Assembly: GCA_900099715.1 (NCBI GenBank)
Contig: FMTG01000002.1
Coordinates: 1 to 64,000, forward strand
Reading direction: 5' to 3'
DNA from: Ruminococcaceae bacterium YRB3002
Lineage (GTDB): Bacteria; Bacillota; Clostridia; Saccharofermentanales; Saccharofermentanaceae
DNA: 64,000 nt
Below are positions 8,179-15,443 of this stretch, piece after piece. The position numbers and the translations under genes were made by a program. Under the pieces are notes generated by a model, which ran no database searches, was not told the origin of the DNA, and was given only the letters and a program-made list of their open reading frames with translations. Within the stretch, counting starts at the first letter, position 1, and every line of letters starts with the position of its first letter.

Positions 8179-9291
8179 ATGACAGTCATTGGTTTTGTTC
8201 TCTGGTATATCTGCTGTTTATTGGCATATGGTCTGCTGTGTCTGATTCAGATCCCTCTGATAAAGCTCGACAGATGGTGGATCTCTGCCATAGGGGTGCT
8301 GCCGAAGATATTGCTTGCTGCGTGGGCTGCCTACAGTTTCGTCAGCGTTGCGGAGATCTCGCCTTTCCTGATCAACTGTCTTCTGGGCGTAATCTACATA
8401 GTTTTGTGGGCAGATGCGGTTAACGATATCGTAATGCTCATTTTGCATCTTGCGAAGAAGACTGACCGGGGACTTAAAGTGCGTCTGATAACAGGTACTG
8501 CAATTACACTCGTATTTCTTACTTATTCCATCCTGAATATGCAGATAGTGACTGCAAGGGAACATGTCTATACAACAGATAAGATCAGCCGGGATCACAG
8601 ATTCGTGTTTGTGGCTGATATCCATTACGGATCTTCACAGACAGAGGATGCGGTTGACGGGATGATCGGGGATATCAGAGATCTGGATCCCGAGTTCATC
8701 GTACTTGGCGGTGACATAACCGATGAGTTCACTACAAAGGATGAGCTTTACAGCTTATATAGTAAGCTTGGAGCCATGGATATCCCGGTATATTTCATCT
8801 ACGGCAACCATGACCGTCAGGAAGGCTCTGATAATGTTGGCGGAAGGACATATTCCGATGAAGACCTCAGAAATGCGATCGAGTCTAATGGCATTACGAT
8901 ACTCTGTGACGAATATACAGTCATTGATGATGAGATCATCCTTTTGGGAAGGGAAGATTCATCTCATGATACAAGAATTCCCGTGGACAGTCTTCCTAAG
9001 CTGCCTGATAACGGATATATCATCAACATTGACCACTCGCCTTATAACTACGAAGATATCCTGAACACAGGAGCTGATCTTCAGCTTTCAGGTCATACTC
9101 ATGCAGGTCAGCTCTTCCCGCTGAGCATAATATACAGATTTGGTGTAGATAATATCTACGGGGAATTCAGAAGAGGCTCAACCGATCTGTACGTCTCATC
9201 GGGGGCATCTGGCTGGAGCGTTCCTCTCAGGACTGAGGCTCATTGTAATTACGAGGTGATCACTGTCCGTTCCGCTCGTAATAGAACATAA
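8179..9291 (+). CDS. Membrane-anchored metallophosphoesterase (YkuE/YaeI-like)
   Basis: 370 residues from the ATG at 8179. Longer in-frame starts at 8128 and 8023 would run through the tRNA terminator or the tRNA itself, so they are rejected. Four N-terminal hydrophobic segments (about 1-120) precede a calcineurin-like domain with every metal motif in order: DIHYG (Asp147), GGDITD, GNHD, an HSP motif (DHSPYN) and GHTHAGQ. Family members are di-metal phosphodiesterases; the YkuE group acts on membrane or wall substrates. The catalytic domain should face outward or sit at the membrane. The end overlaps the convergent glycosylase gene by 32 bases. Confidence 0.85.
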   Translation: MTVIGFVLWYICCLLAYGLLCLIQIPLIKLDRWWISAIGVLPKILLAAWAAYSFVSVAEISPFLINCLLGVIYIVLWADAVNDIVMLILHLAKKTDRGLKVRLITGTAITLVFLTYSILNMQIVTAREHVYTTDKISRDHRFVFVADIHYGSSQTEDAVDGMIGDIRDLDPEFIVLGGDITDEFTTKDELYSLYSKLGAMDIPVYFIYGNHDRQEGSDNVGGRTYSDEDLRNAIESNGITILCDEYTVIDDEIILLGREDSSHDTRIPVDSLPKLPDNGYIINIDHSPYNYEDILNTGADLQLSGHTHAGQLFPLSIIYRFGVDNIYGEFRRGSTDLYVSSGASGWSVPLRTEAHCNYEVITVRSARNRT

Positions 9292-10105
9292 ACTGCTGCA
9301 TTATGCCGCATGTGCCCGGGTACTTATCCACATCGAAAGACCCGTTATAATGCCCGTCCACGATCCTCTGCATCCAGACGTCTATGGGAAATCTCCCGCA
9401 TCTTCCGAAGCCGTACAGCATTATGCAGTTCGCTACTTTCGCGCCGACACCGTGCATACCGAGAAGAAGCGCGTAGAGCTCGTCGTCAGAACGTGATCGC
9501 ATCATATCTATGTCCAGTTTGCCTGATGACACATCGTCGATGGCTGACATGATGTATTCAGCTCTGTATCCGACGCCTGTTGAAGTAATGTCTTCCAGCG
9601 TGGCTGTACGGAGTTCCTCAACGGTGGGGAAAGAATAATACTCATCGCTAAGCGGCTTTACGAAAGGCTCATCCAGGGAAGGCAATGCGATCCTGCGCCC
9701 GTAGAGCTTTGATATCCTGTCAACAGATGTCGTGATGGAGGGAATAGATCTGCGCTGGGATATTATGTAGCTTATCATTGTCTCCCAGACATCCTGCTTC
9801 AATATCCTGATCCCGTAACCGAACGCGGCAGCATCTGTGAGGTAAACGTCTGAGGGATCGATAGATGCGATTATACCTGCGTAATCCCTGTCCATATCAA
9901 AGTAACCGCGCCAGACAGCCTCAAATTCCTCATCCGTACACGAGAACGCATAAGTGTCATCCCCAAGCTCTGCTATCTGCAGATATTTCCCGAATGCCAC
10001 AAGTTCAGTATGTGTACCGTCGATAACGTGGAACCTGAATACCTGACCGCTCAAGGCGTTCCTGGAAGGGGAGAAGCATGGGATCTGTCTTACGGTGCAG
10101 TTCAT
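9260..10105 (-). CDS. 8-oxoguanine-type DNA glycosylase/AP lyase (OGG family)
   Basis: 281 residues. The N-terminal beta domain (1-100, FRFHVIDG) resembles OGG1/AlkA. The HhH-GPD region has LLGMHGVGAKVANCIMLYGF, with Lys223 at the Schiff-base position (GVGxKVA in OGG1) and Asp242 in PIDVW at the catalytic aspartate position. Role: excision of oxidised purines with beta-lyase activity in base-excision repair. It lies one base downstream of the rRNA methyltransferase gene on the same strand, so the pair is an operon. It ends inside the convergent phosphoesterase gene. An AlkA-like alkylpurine glycosylase is less likely because of the lysine. Confidence 0.85.
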   Translation of the reverse strand: MNCTVRQIPCFSPSRNALSGQVFRFHVIDGTHTELVAFGKYLQIAELGDDTYAFSCTDEEFEAVWRGYFDMDRDYAGIIASIDPSDVYLTDAAAFGYGIRILKQDVWETMISYIISQRRSIPSITTSVDRISKLYGRRIALPSLDEPFVKPLSDEYYSFPTVEELRTATLEDITSTGVGYRAEYIMSAIDDVSSGKLDIDMMRSRSDDELYALLLGMHGVGAKVANCIMLYGFGRCGRFPIDVWMQRIVDGHYNGSFDVDKYPGTCGIMQQFMFYYERNGQ

Positions 10106-10106
10106 A

Positions 10107-11300
10107 TCAGCCCAGTTTAAAGTAGTTGTTCAACTGGCATTTGATATTGCCGTTATAAAGCTTATAACGCTTATCCGCCTTGAACCCCGTCGCCTTCTCG
10201 AAAGTATCGTCCGGAGATATAACAGACAGCCTGACACCTTTTCTGCAGCTGCCGTCCTTTGTAAGGTATGTCCTTGCAATGTCGCGGTAGATCTTATCCG
10301 CATCCTCCGGCGTCATGAGTCTTCCTCCATACGGAGGATTAGTGATAATGAGATTTCTGTCGAATCCTGTAATCCCGCTTATGTTATCAGGCCGTATTTC
10401 CTTGAAGTCAGACACCTTAAACCTTACGAACTTATCAACACCGGCAGACTTTGCATTTGTTACGGCCGATCTTACCGCTTTTGGATCGATATCGGAACCG
10501 TAAAAGAACGTATCATCCAACGGCGACAGATCCTCAAGTTCCAGAGCTTCGGAAAGAGCTCTTCTGTACGGCTGTCCGCCGATATAAGGAATACCGGTGA
10601 ATGCGAATTTTCTGTTCTTGCCCGGTGCGATGTTAAGGGCCATCATGGCCGCCTCGATAACTATCGTTCCTGAGCCGCAGAACGGGTCATAAAGTGCTTC
10701 ATATCCGAAGGGCTTATAGTGCGCGATCGAGACCATACCCGAAGCCAGAGTCTCTCTGATAGGTGCTTCGTGGGTAAGAGGACGGTATCCTCTCTTGTGA
10801 AGGCCGTCTCCTGATGAGTCGATCATCATGCGGACATGGTCGTTCACTATACCGAACTGGATGCGTATTGTGCCCTTGTCACTGTCTTCGGCAACAATAC
10901 CGTCTTTTATTCCGCGCGATGCGATAAGAGCGTCCACTATAGCCTTCATGGCGAGTGACTGAAGGGCGGGGATGCCGAACAGTTTGGATTTTCTTGAGAA
11001 TCCGTTGACGATAAAGGCGTAATCCCGGGGAATGAATTCACTCCACGGCAATGCTTTCGTATTGTCGAAAAAAGAGTCAAAAGTCTCAGCGTCGAACTCC
11101 CCCACCTGGAAGAATACCCTCTCGGCATGCCTCATCCACATATTGACGCGTGCCAGATCCATTTTCCAGGTGTCTTCAGGGACGCATAGTGTTACAACAC
11201 CGTCAGTAACGGTGATCTGTGCCTTGTCATAGCCGATGGCAAGAAGATCATCCTTAGTGGGAGACTCAAGCCCGAAGAGAGTGGTGATAATAATATTCAC
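10107..11300 (-). CDS. THUMP-domain class I rRNA (guanine-N2)-methyltransferase (RlmL/YpsC-like)
   Basis: 397 residues. The N-terminal part (about 1-165) is a ferredoxin-like plus THUMP RNA-binding region. The C-terminal UPF0020 methyltransferase domain has the SAM loop DPFCGSGTIVIEA and the N2-methyltransferase motif NPPYGGRL. YpsC/RlmL proteins methylate N2 of a guanine in 23S rRNA. The start is GTG at 11300 with AAAGGCGG about nine bases upstream. First gene of a two-gene operon with the DNA glycosylase. Confidence 0.88.
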   Translation of the reverse strand: MNIIITTLFGLESPTKDDLLAIGYDKAQITVTDGVVTLCVPEDTWKMDLARVNMWMRHAERVFFQVGEFDAETFDSFFDNTKALPWSEFIPRDYAFIVNGFSRKSKLFGIPALQSLAMKAIVDALIASRGIKDGIVAEDSDKGTIRIQFGIVNDHVRMMIDSSGDGLHKRGYRPLTHEAPIRETLASGMVSIAHYKPFGYEALYDPFCGSGTIVIEAAMMALNIAPGKNRKFAFTGIPYIGGQPYRRALSEALELEDLSPLDDTFFYGSDIDPKAVRSAVTNAKSAGVDKFVRFKVSDFKEIRPDNISGITGFDRNLIITNPPYGGRLMTPEDADKIYRDIARTYLTKDGSCRKGVRLSVISPDDTFEKATGFKADKRYKLYNGNIKCQLNNYFKLG

Positions 11301-11382
11301 AAAAAAAGACCGCCTTTCTTGGCTGATTGTATAAGATTTTGGAGATTATGTCGAGCGGATGTCCTGGATATGTTAATATTGG

Positions 11383-11412
11383 AGGACTGTCTCGTCAGAG
11401 GCAGTCCTTTTT
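11383..11412 (+). terminator. Strong intrinsic terminator with no gene in front
   Basis: An 11-bp stem (11383-11393 and 11398-11408, loop gtca) is followed by five Ts on the plus strand. The only neighbouring gene upstream starts at 11300 and runs the other way, so this terminator has no visible plus-strand gene. A short RNA from the 11301-11382 interval is possible. Confidence 0.7.
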
Positions 11413-11867
11413 GTTGTGGTATTCACAGCAGAGAGAACAGCTTTGATCTCCCCGGAACCCTTATTTATCAACACTTCTTGATGTATGGAGCAGGGTAAAC
11501 ACATGCTTCAAAAAGTACTAATACACATTTGCCTCAAAATACGTCTGTCAAGAGTTTTTTTAACAAATTTGTTGTACGCGGTGGAAGGACAACTCAGTTT
11601 GAACGAGTGTTCTATAATCCCGCAAACATAGATAATACGGCGCTTAACACAAACGCAACAGTTTTGTAAACTGTTTGTCACATTAGCGTGTTCAGATTTT
11701 GAACATCCCATAAAATGGGCATTCTTTGAACTTCAAAATTATGAAAGGTTGTTTTTAAGTTATCTACAGAGTTTTGAACATTTTGAACATTTTTGTAGAA
11801 AACTTTTTGCGAGACAAAACGCTTTTCAGGGTATAATAAACAACAGTTATTTATCGGAGGATTGATC
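11413..11867. other. 455-base AT-rich gap upstream of proA
   Basis: No convincing gene. It contains palindromes (aacaaatttgtt at 11562-11573; aacagttt-tgt-aaactgtt at 11657-11675; cccataaaatggg) and several TTGAAC(A) words (11599, 11698, 11724, 11773, 11782), one set forming the inverted pair tgttca-gattt-tgaaca. A proA promoter lies at the right end. The region looks regulatory rather than coding. Confidence 0.6.
11807..11837 (+). promoter_or_regulatory. Probable proA promoter
   Basis: A perfect -10 TATAAT (11832-11837) is preceded by a weak -35 TTGCGA (11807-11812, 19-base spacing), ending 30 bases before the proA start codon. Confidence 0.5.
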
Positions 11868-13127
11868 ATGTTAGAGGAAGCGATCAAGGCAAAGGAAGCA
11901 TCACACAAGTTGGCTGCTCTTGACGGGGAGACCAAGAATAAGGCGCTTGAAGCCATAAGTAAGGCGCTGGTTAAGAATAAGCAGGATATCTTCGCTGCGA
12001 ACGAGGCAGATCTGAAGGGTGACTGGCCTGATACTATCCGTAAGAGACTTAAGTTCGGTGATGATAAGCTCAAGGATTCAACCGAGGGGATCAAGGCTCT
12101 TGTCGGACTTCCTGAACCAATAGGCAATGTTACTCTTCACAACACTCTTGATGATGGCCTTGAGCTTTACCGCGTTACGTGCCCTATCGGTGTTATCGGT
12201 GTTATTTTCGAGTCGAGGCCCGATGCACTCGTGCAGATTGCCACGCTTTGCGTAAAGAGCGGCAATGCTGTGTTCCTCAAGGGCGGTTCAGAGGCAATGA
12301 ATACGAACAAGGCTCTTGCTGAAGTTATCTACGCAACCGGTGTCAAGGCGGGTCTTCCTGAAGGGTGGCTCCACCTGATGACGTCCAGGGCTGATGTTAA
12401 TGAGATGCTGACGATGAACGGCTATATAGACCTGATCATTCCCAGAGGTTCCAATGAGTTCGTTCAGTACATCATGCAGCATACATCCATTCCGGTCCTT
12501 GGCCACGCAGACGGTGTATGTCACACATATATCAACAAGGACTGTGATCCCGCCACCGCCCTCAAAGTGGTCATAGACGCCAAGACACAGTATGTATCGG
12601 TATGTAACTGTACAGAGACTATCCTCATTGACAGGGATCTGTCCGGTTCTCTCCTGCAGCAGCTTGTTGTTGAGCTTGCCAAGGCGGGTGTCAAGATCTA
12701 CGGTGACGACTATATGACAGACAGGTTCAACTGCGAGAAAGTGGATGAGTGGCATAAGGAATACCTTGATTACAAAGTGTCCGTAAAGCTTGTGGCAGGC
12801 ATAGACGAGGCAATCGACCATATTAACAAGTACGGTTCCGGTCACACAGATGCGATCATCACAGAGAATAAGGAAGCAGCCGAGAAGTTTATGAGCCTTG
12901 TTGATTCTGCGTCCGTTATGGTTAATTGCTCCACCAGATTCGCTGACGGGTTCAGATACGGATTCGGTGCAGAGGTTGGCGTATCCACGTCCAAGATACA
13001 TGCAAGAGGCCCTGTTGGGCTCGAAGGACTTGTATCATATAAGTACAGGCTGATCGGCCACGGTGACATCGTAGCGGACTATGCAGAGGGCAGAAAGAGC
13101 TTTAAGCATATCAAGAACACCATTTAA
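11868..13127 (+). CDS. proA: Gamma-glutamyl phosphate reductase
   Basis: 419 residues from ATG 11868, seven bases after GGAGG; a TTG two codons earlier is a weaker start. It reduces gamma-glutamyl phosphate to glutamate semialdehyde with NADPH in proline synthesis. Signatures: VIFESRPDA, NAVFLKGGSEA, PRGSNEFVQYI, the catalytic-Cys region YVSVCNCTETILI and HTDAIITE. Length is normal for ProA. No proB (glutamate 5-kinase) lies beside it, so the partner is elsewhere. rpiB follows after 27 bases on the same strand and may be co-transcribed. Confidence 0.96.
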   Translation: MLEEAIKAKEASHKLAALDGETKNKALEAISKALVKNKQDIFAANEADLKGDWPDTIRKRLKFGDDKLKDSTEGIKALVGLPEPIGNVTLHNTLDDGLELYRVTCPIGVIGVIFESRPDALVQIATLCVKSGNAVFLKGGSEAMNTNKALAEVIYATGVKAGLPEGWLHLMTSRADVNEMLTMNGYIDLIIPRGSNEFVQYIMQHTSIPVLGHADGVCHTYINKDCDPATALKVVIDAKTQYVSVCNCTETILIDRDLSGSLLQQLVVELAKAGVKIYGDDYMTDRFNCEKVDEWHKEYLDYKVSVKLVAGIDEAIDHINKYGSGHTDAIITENKEAAEKFMSLVDSASVMVNCSTRFADGFRYGFGAEVGVSTSKIHARGPVGLEGLVSYKYRLIGHGDIVADYAEGRKSFKHIKNTI

Positions 13128-13154
13128 GCTTGAGTTTTGCAGGAGTTATACACA

Positions 13155-13607
13155 ATGAAGATATCCATTGCTTCCGATCATGCGGGATTTGACCTCAGAC
13201 AGAAGGTCACCGCTCACCTGAAAGAGAAGGGCTACGAAGTCATTGAGGGCGGCGCCGATTCTGCCGATAAGCCGTACAATTATGTGGATGCCGGCATCAA
13301 GATCGCTGAAGATGTGCTCTCGGGCAAGGCCGACAGGGGCATTGCCATCTGCGGAACAGGAATCGGCATTTCTCTTGTTGTAAACAAGTATAAGGGCATA
13401 AGATGCGGCCTGTGTACCAATGAATACATGGCCAGGATGAGCAGGCAGCATAATGATGCCAATGTTATTGCCATGGGAGGCCGCGTAGTCGGCCAGTCTC
13501 TTGCGATCGCCATGGTCGATGCATTCCTGGAGGAGGAGTTTGCCGGAGACAGACATGCGGTCAGAGTCGATAATATCCGTGCGGTCGAGGACAAAAACTT
13601 CAAATAA
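13155..13607 (+). CDS. rpiB: Ribose-5-phosphate isomerase B family sugar-phosphate isomerase
   Basis: 150 residues. Interconverts ribose 5-phosphate and ribulose 5-phosphate; close relatives act on allose 6-phosphate or galactose 6-phosphate. N-terminal IASDHAGFDLR, the Cys-containing loop CGTGIGIS that carries the catalytic base, and RQHNDANVIAMGGR are the RpiB signatures. ATG 13155 is preceded by AGGAG; the frame also opens at 13137 without a better site. It follows proA closely and ends before the ATP synthase promoter region. Confidence 0.93.
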   Translation: MKISIASDHAGFDLRQKVTAHLKEKGYEVIEGGADSADKPYNYVDAGIKIAEDVLSGKADRGIAICGTGIGISLVVNKYKGIRCGLCTNEYMARMSRQHNDANVIAMGGRVVGQSLAIAMVDAFLEEEFAGDRHAVRVDNIRAVEDKNFK

Positions 13608-13617
13608 CCCTTGTATT

Positions 13618-13647
13618 TAGACAAATTGGTCATTTTGTATGTATAAA
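13618..13647 (+). promoter_or_regulatory. Possible ATP synthase operon promoter
   Basis: TAGACA (13618-13623) and TATAAA (13642-13647) are 18 bases apart in the 96-base gap before atpB. A small ctcc-gtatt-ggag hairpin (13651-13663) follows in the leader. Confidence 0.4.
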
Positions 13648-13703
13648 AATCTCCGTATTGGAGTAAAATACGTAAAGACCAAAGATGTGAGGTGTTGGCG
13701 GAA

Positions 13704-14555
13704 ATGAACCTGATGATCGTTTACGATACATGGTTTGAACAGTTCTGGAGCGCGTTTGCCGAGAAATTTATCGAAGAGATCAAGATCGGCAATATCGGCG
13801 AACAGATCAATGAGGGTATCCTGCAGTGGCAGGGATACTTCCGGATCGGTGACTGGAAGCTTCTTCTTACCGATGCTGTTATCGTTATGTGGATCGCTAC
13901 TATCCTTGCTATCATCCTGTTCAAATGGCTTACCGGCAGGGAGACACTGAGACCTAATGCAAAGCAGACGGTCATGTGGATGCTGGCTGACCTGATCATC
14001 AGCACCTGTGAAGGCTTCGGTATGAAGCGCAAGGAAGCCGAGACAGTGGCTCCCATGGTGGGCACCATTGCCATTATCATTGCAGGATGTAATGTCATAT
14101 CAACATTCAAGATCGCACCGCCGGCCAAGAATATCGCATTCCCTGTGGCAATGGCCGTTTTTACCATACTATATGTTATCGCTATCGGAATCCATTTCGT
14201 GGGATTCAAGGGGTTCTGGGCATCACTTACCACACCGATGGCATATCTGCTGCCCTTCAAGGTGCTCGACTTCATAATCAAGCCGATATCGCTGTCATTG
14301 CGACTCTTTGGTAACGTTTTCGGTGCGTTCGTATTCATGGAATTCCTTTATATCGTTATTCCTGTGGTTGTTCCCGGTGTGTTCGGATTGTGGTTCGATA
14401 TCGCCGACGGTATTCTGCAGGCGATAGTATTCTCTTATCTGACAATGTCGTATATCGGCGAGATCTGCGAAGCCGGTCATGAGCTTGAGGAGAAGGAATC
14501 CGGCAAGAAAGAAAGAAAAAAGAAAAAGATAGACGATTCGGCTGTGGCCGCATAA
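13704..14555 (+). CDS. atpB: F-type ATP synthase subunit a
   Basis: 283 residues. The membrane stator subunit that forms the ion half-channels against the c-ring. Helices fit the family, and LSLRLFGNVFGAFVF holds the essential arginine and the asparagine of the fourth conserved helix. The N-terminus is longer and more acidic than in Bacillus, and the C-terminus is a charged Lys/Glu tail (EEKESGKKERKKKK). ATG 13704 is preceded by AGGTG and GCGG; a GTG at 13692 is an alternative. First gene of an operon reading B-E-F-(delta CTD fused to A)-G-D-C. No atpI precedes it here. Confidence 0.95.
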   Translation: MNLMIVYDTWFEQFWSAFAEKFIEEIKIGNIGEQINEGILQWQGYFRIGDWKLLLTDAVIVMWIATILAIILFKWLTGRETLRPNAKQTVMWMLADLIISTCEGFGMKRKEAETVAPMVGTIAIIIAGCNVISTFKIAPPAKNIAFPVAMAVFTILYVIAIGIHFVGFKGFWASLTTPMAYLLPFKVLDFIIKPISLSLRLFGNVFGAFVFMEFLYIVIPVVVPGVFGLWFDIADGILQAIVFSYLTMSYIGEICEAGHELEEKESGKKERKKKKIDDSAVAA

Positions 14556-14579
14556 GTCTTTATTCAGGAGGTATAAATC

Positions 14580-14858
14580 ATGGATCTTTTAGTAACACTT
14601 CTGCCTGCTATCGCTGTAGCTGCAGCAACAGATGCCAAGGGAATGGCTGCTCTGGCAGCAGGTCTGGCAATCGGTATAGGTGCCTGCGGTTCAGCTCTCG
14701 GTATGGGTATCGCTGCCGGCAAGGCGGTTGACGCCGGTGCAAGACAGCCGGAGATCTTCGGTAAGATCCAGGCACTCCTTCTTACAGCAATCGTATTCAT
14801 CGAGTCTGTCGCTATCTACTCTCTCGTTGTAGCATTGCTTCTTATCTTCACAGTCTAA
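14580..14858 (+). CDS. atpE: F-type ATP synthase subunit c
   Basis: 92 residues, two helices joined by the polar loop ARQPE (54-58). The ion-binding carboxylate is Glu75, followed by Ser76 and Tyr80 (FIESVAIY), the arrangement of sodium-type rings such as Ilyobacter (Glu65-Ser66-Tyr70). The helix-1 glutamine of sodium rings (Q in GxGQG) is Met42 here (ALGMGIAAGKAV), so the coupling ion cannot be settled from sequence. An N-terminal extension of about 15 residues may be an extra turn or a signal-like segment. AGGAGG lies eight bases before the ATG. Confidence 0.95.
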   Translation: MDLLVTLLPAIAVAAATDAKGMAALAAGLAIGIGACGSALGMGIAAGKAVDAGARQPEIFGKIQALLLTAIVFIESVAIYSLVVALLLIFTV

Positions 14859-14876
14859 AAGGAGTTAAGACAGACC

Positions 14877-15443
14877 ATGTTTGATATGGATGTAATCGAA
14901 GTCGCTCTTGATACTGAATCATCACTGCTGTCACCTGATCAGATGGCGGGATATGCTGTAACGGCGATCTTCGTTGTTATCAATGTAATTGTTGCGTTTA
15001 TCATCATAAAGCGCTTTATCTTTAAGCCTCTCTTCAAGATGATCAAGAAGAGACAGGATGCCTTGAACAGCGAGCTGGATGCGGCTGAGAATAAGAATAA
15101 GGAAGCGGATACTTACGTGTCCGAGAGCAAGAAAGCCGTTGAGGATGCCAGGATCAAGGCCTCAGGCATTATCGAGGAAGCCAGGGAAAATGCTGAGAAG
15201 CAGGCTGACAATATCGTGAAGAAGGCCAGGGAGGATGCGGCAGAGATACTTGCCCGTGCAGAGGAAGACGCCGCAAGGATGAAGAAAGCTGCAGTAGATG
15301 AACTTAAGGATGATATCTCAGATCTTGCAGTAAAGGTGGCTGAGCGCGTTCTCGGTGACGTGGTTCCCAAAGCTACTCTGGCTGATGCTGCCAAGAAATA
15401 TACAGACGAGGTAGTCAGAGCCGAGGTGAAGGCTGATGAGTAA
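14877..15443 (+). CDS. atpF: F-type ATP synthase subunit b
   Basis: 188 residues: one membrane helix (about 27-47, [19 protein letters not shown]) and a long charged coiled coil rich in Glu/Lys/Ala (65-150), then a C-terminal helix that normally binds delta. It forms the peripheral stalk. Only one b gene is present, so a homodimer is expected. The final bases overlap the next gene (gATGAGTAA), so translation is coupled. There is no delta N-terminal domain attached to it, unlike the b-delta fusion of mycobacteria. Confidence 0.95.
   Translation: MFDMDVIEVALDTESSLLSPDQMAGYAVTAIFVVINVIVAFIIIKRFIFKPLFKMIKKRQDALNSELDAAENKNKEADTYVSESKKAVEDARIKASGIIEEARENAEKQADNIVKKAREDAAEILARAEEDAARMKKAAVDELKDDISDLAVKVAERVLGDVVPKATLADAAKKYTDEVVRAEVKADE

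Noticed and set aside
10095-10673. 192-codon plus-strand open frame
   Set aside because: Antisense to the RlmL-like methyltransferase, whose motifs are intact; no ribosome site and no recognisable protein.
11460-11770. Replication-origin-like DnaA boxes (ttatcaaca, ttatctaca)
   Set aside because: Only two imperfect boxes in an AT-rich gap, no dnaA or dnaN near; best seen as promoter region.
13721-14338. 205-codon reverse frame inside atpB
   Set aside because: Shadow of the ATP synthase a subunit with no signals of its own.
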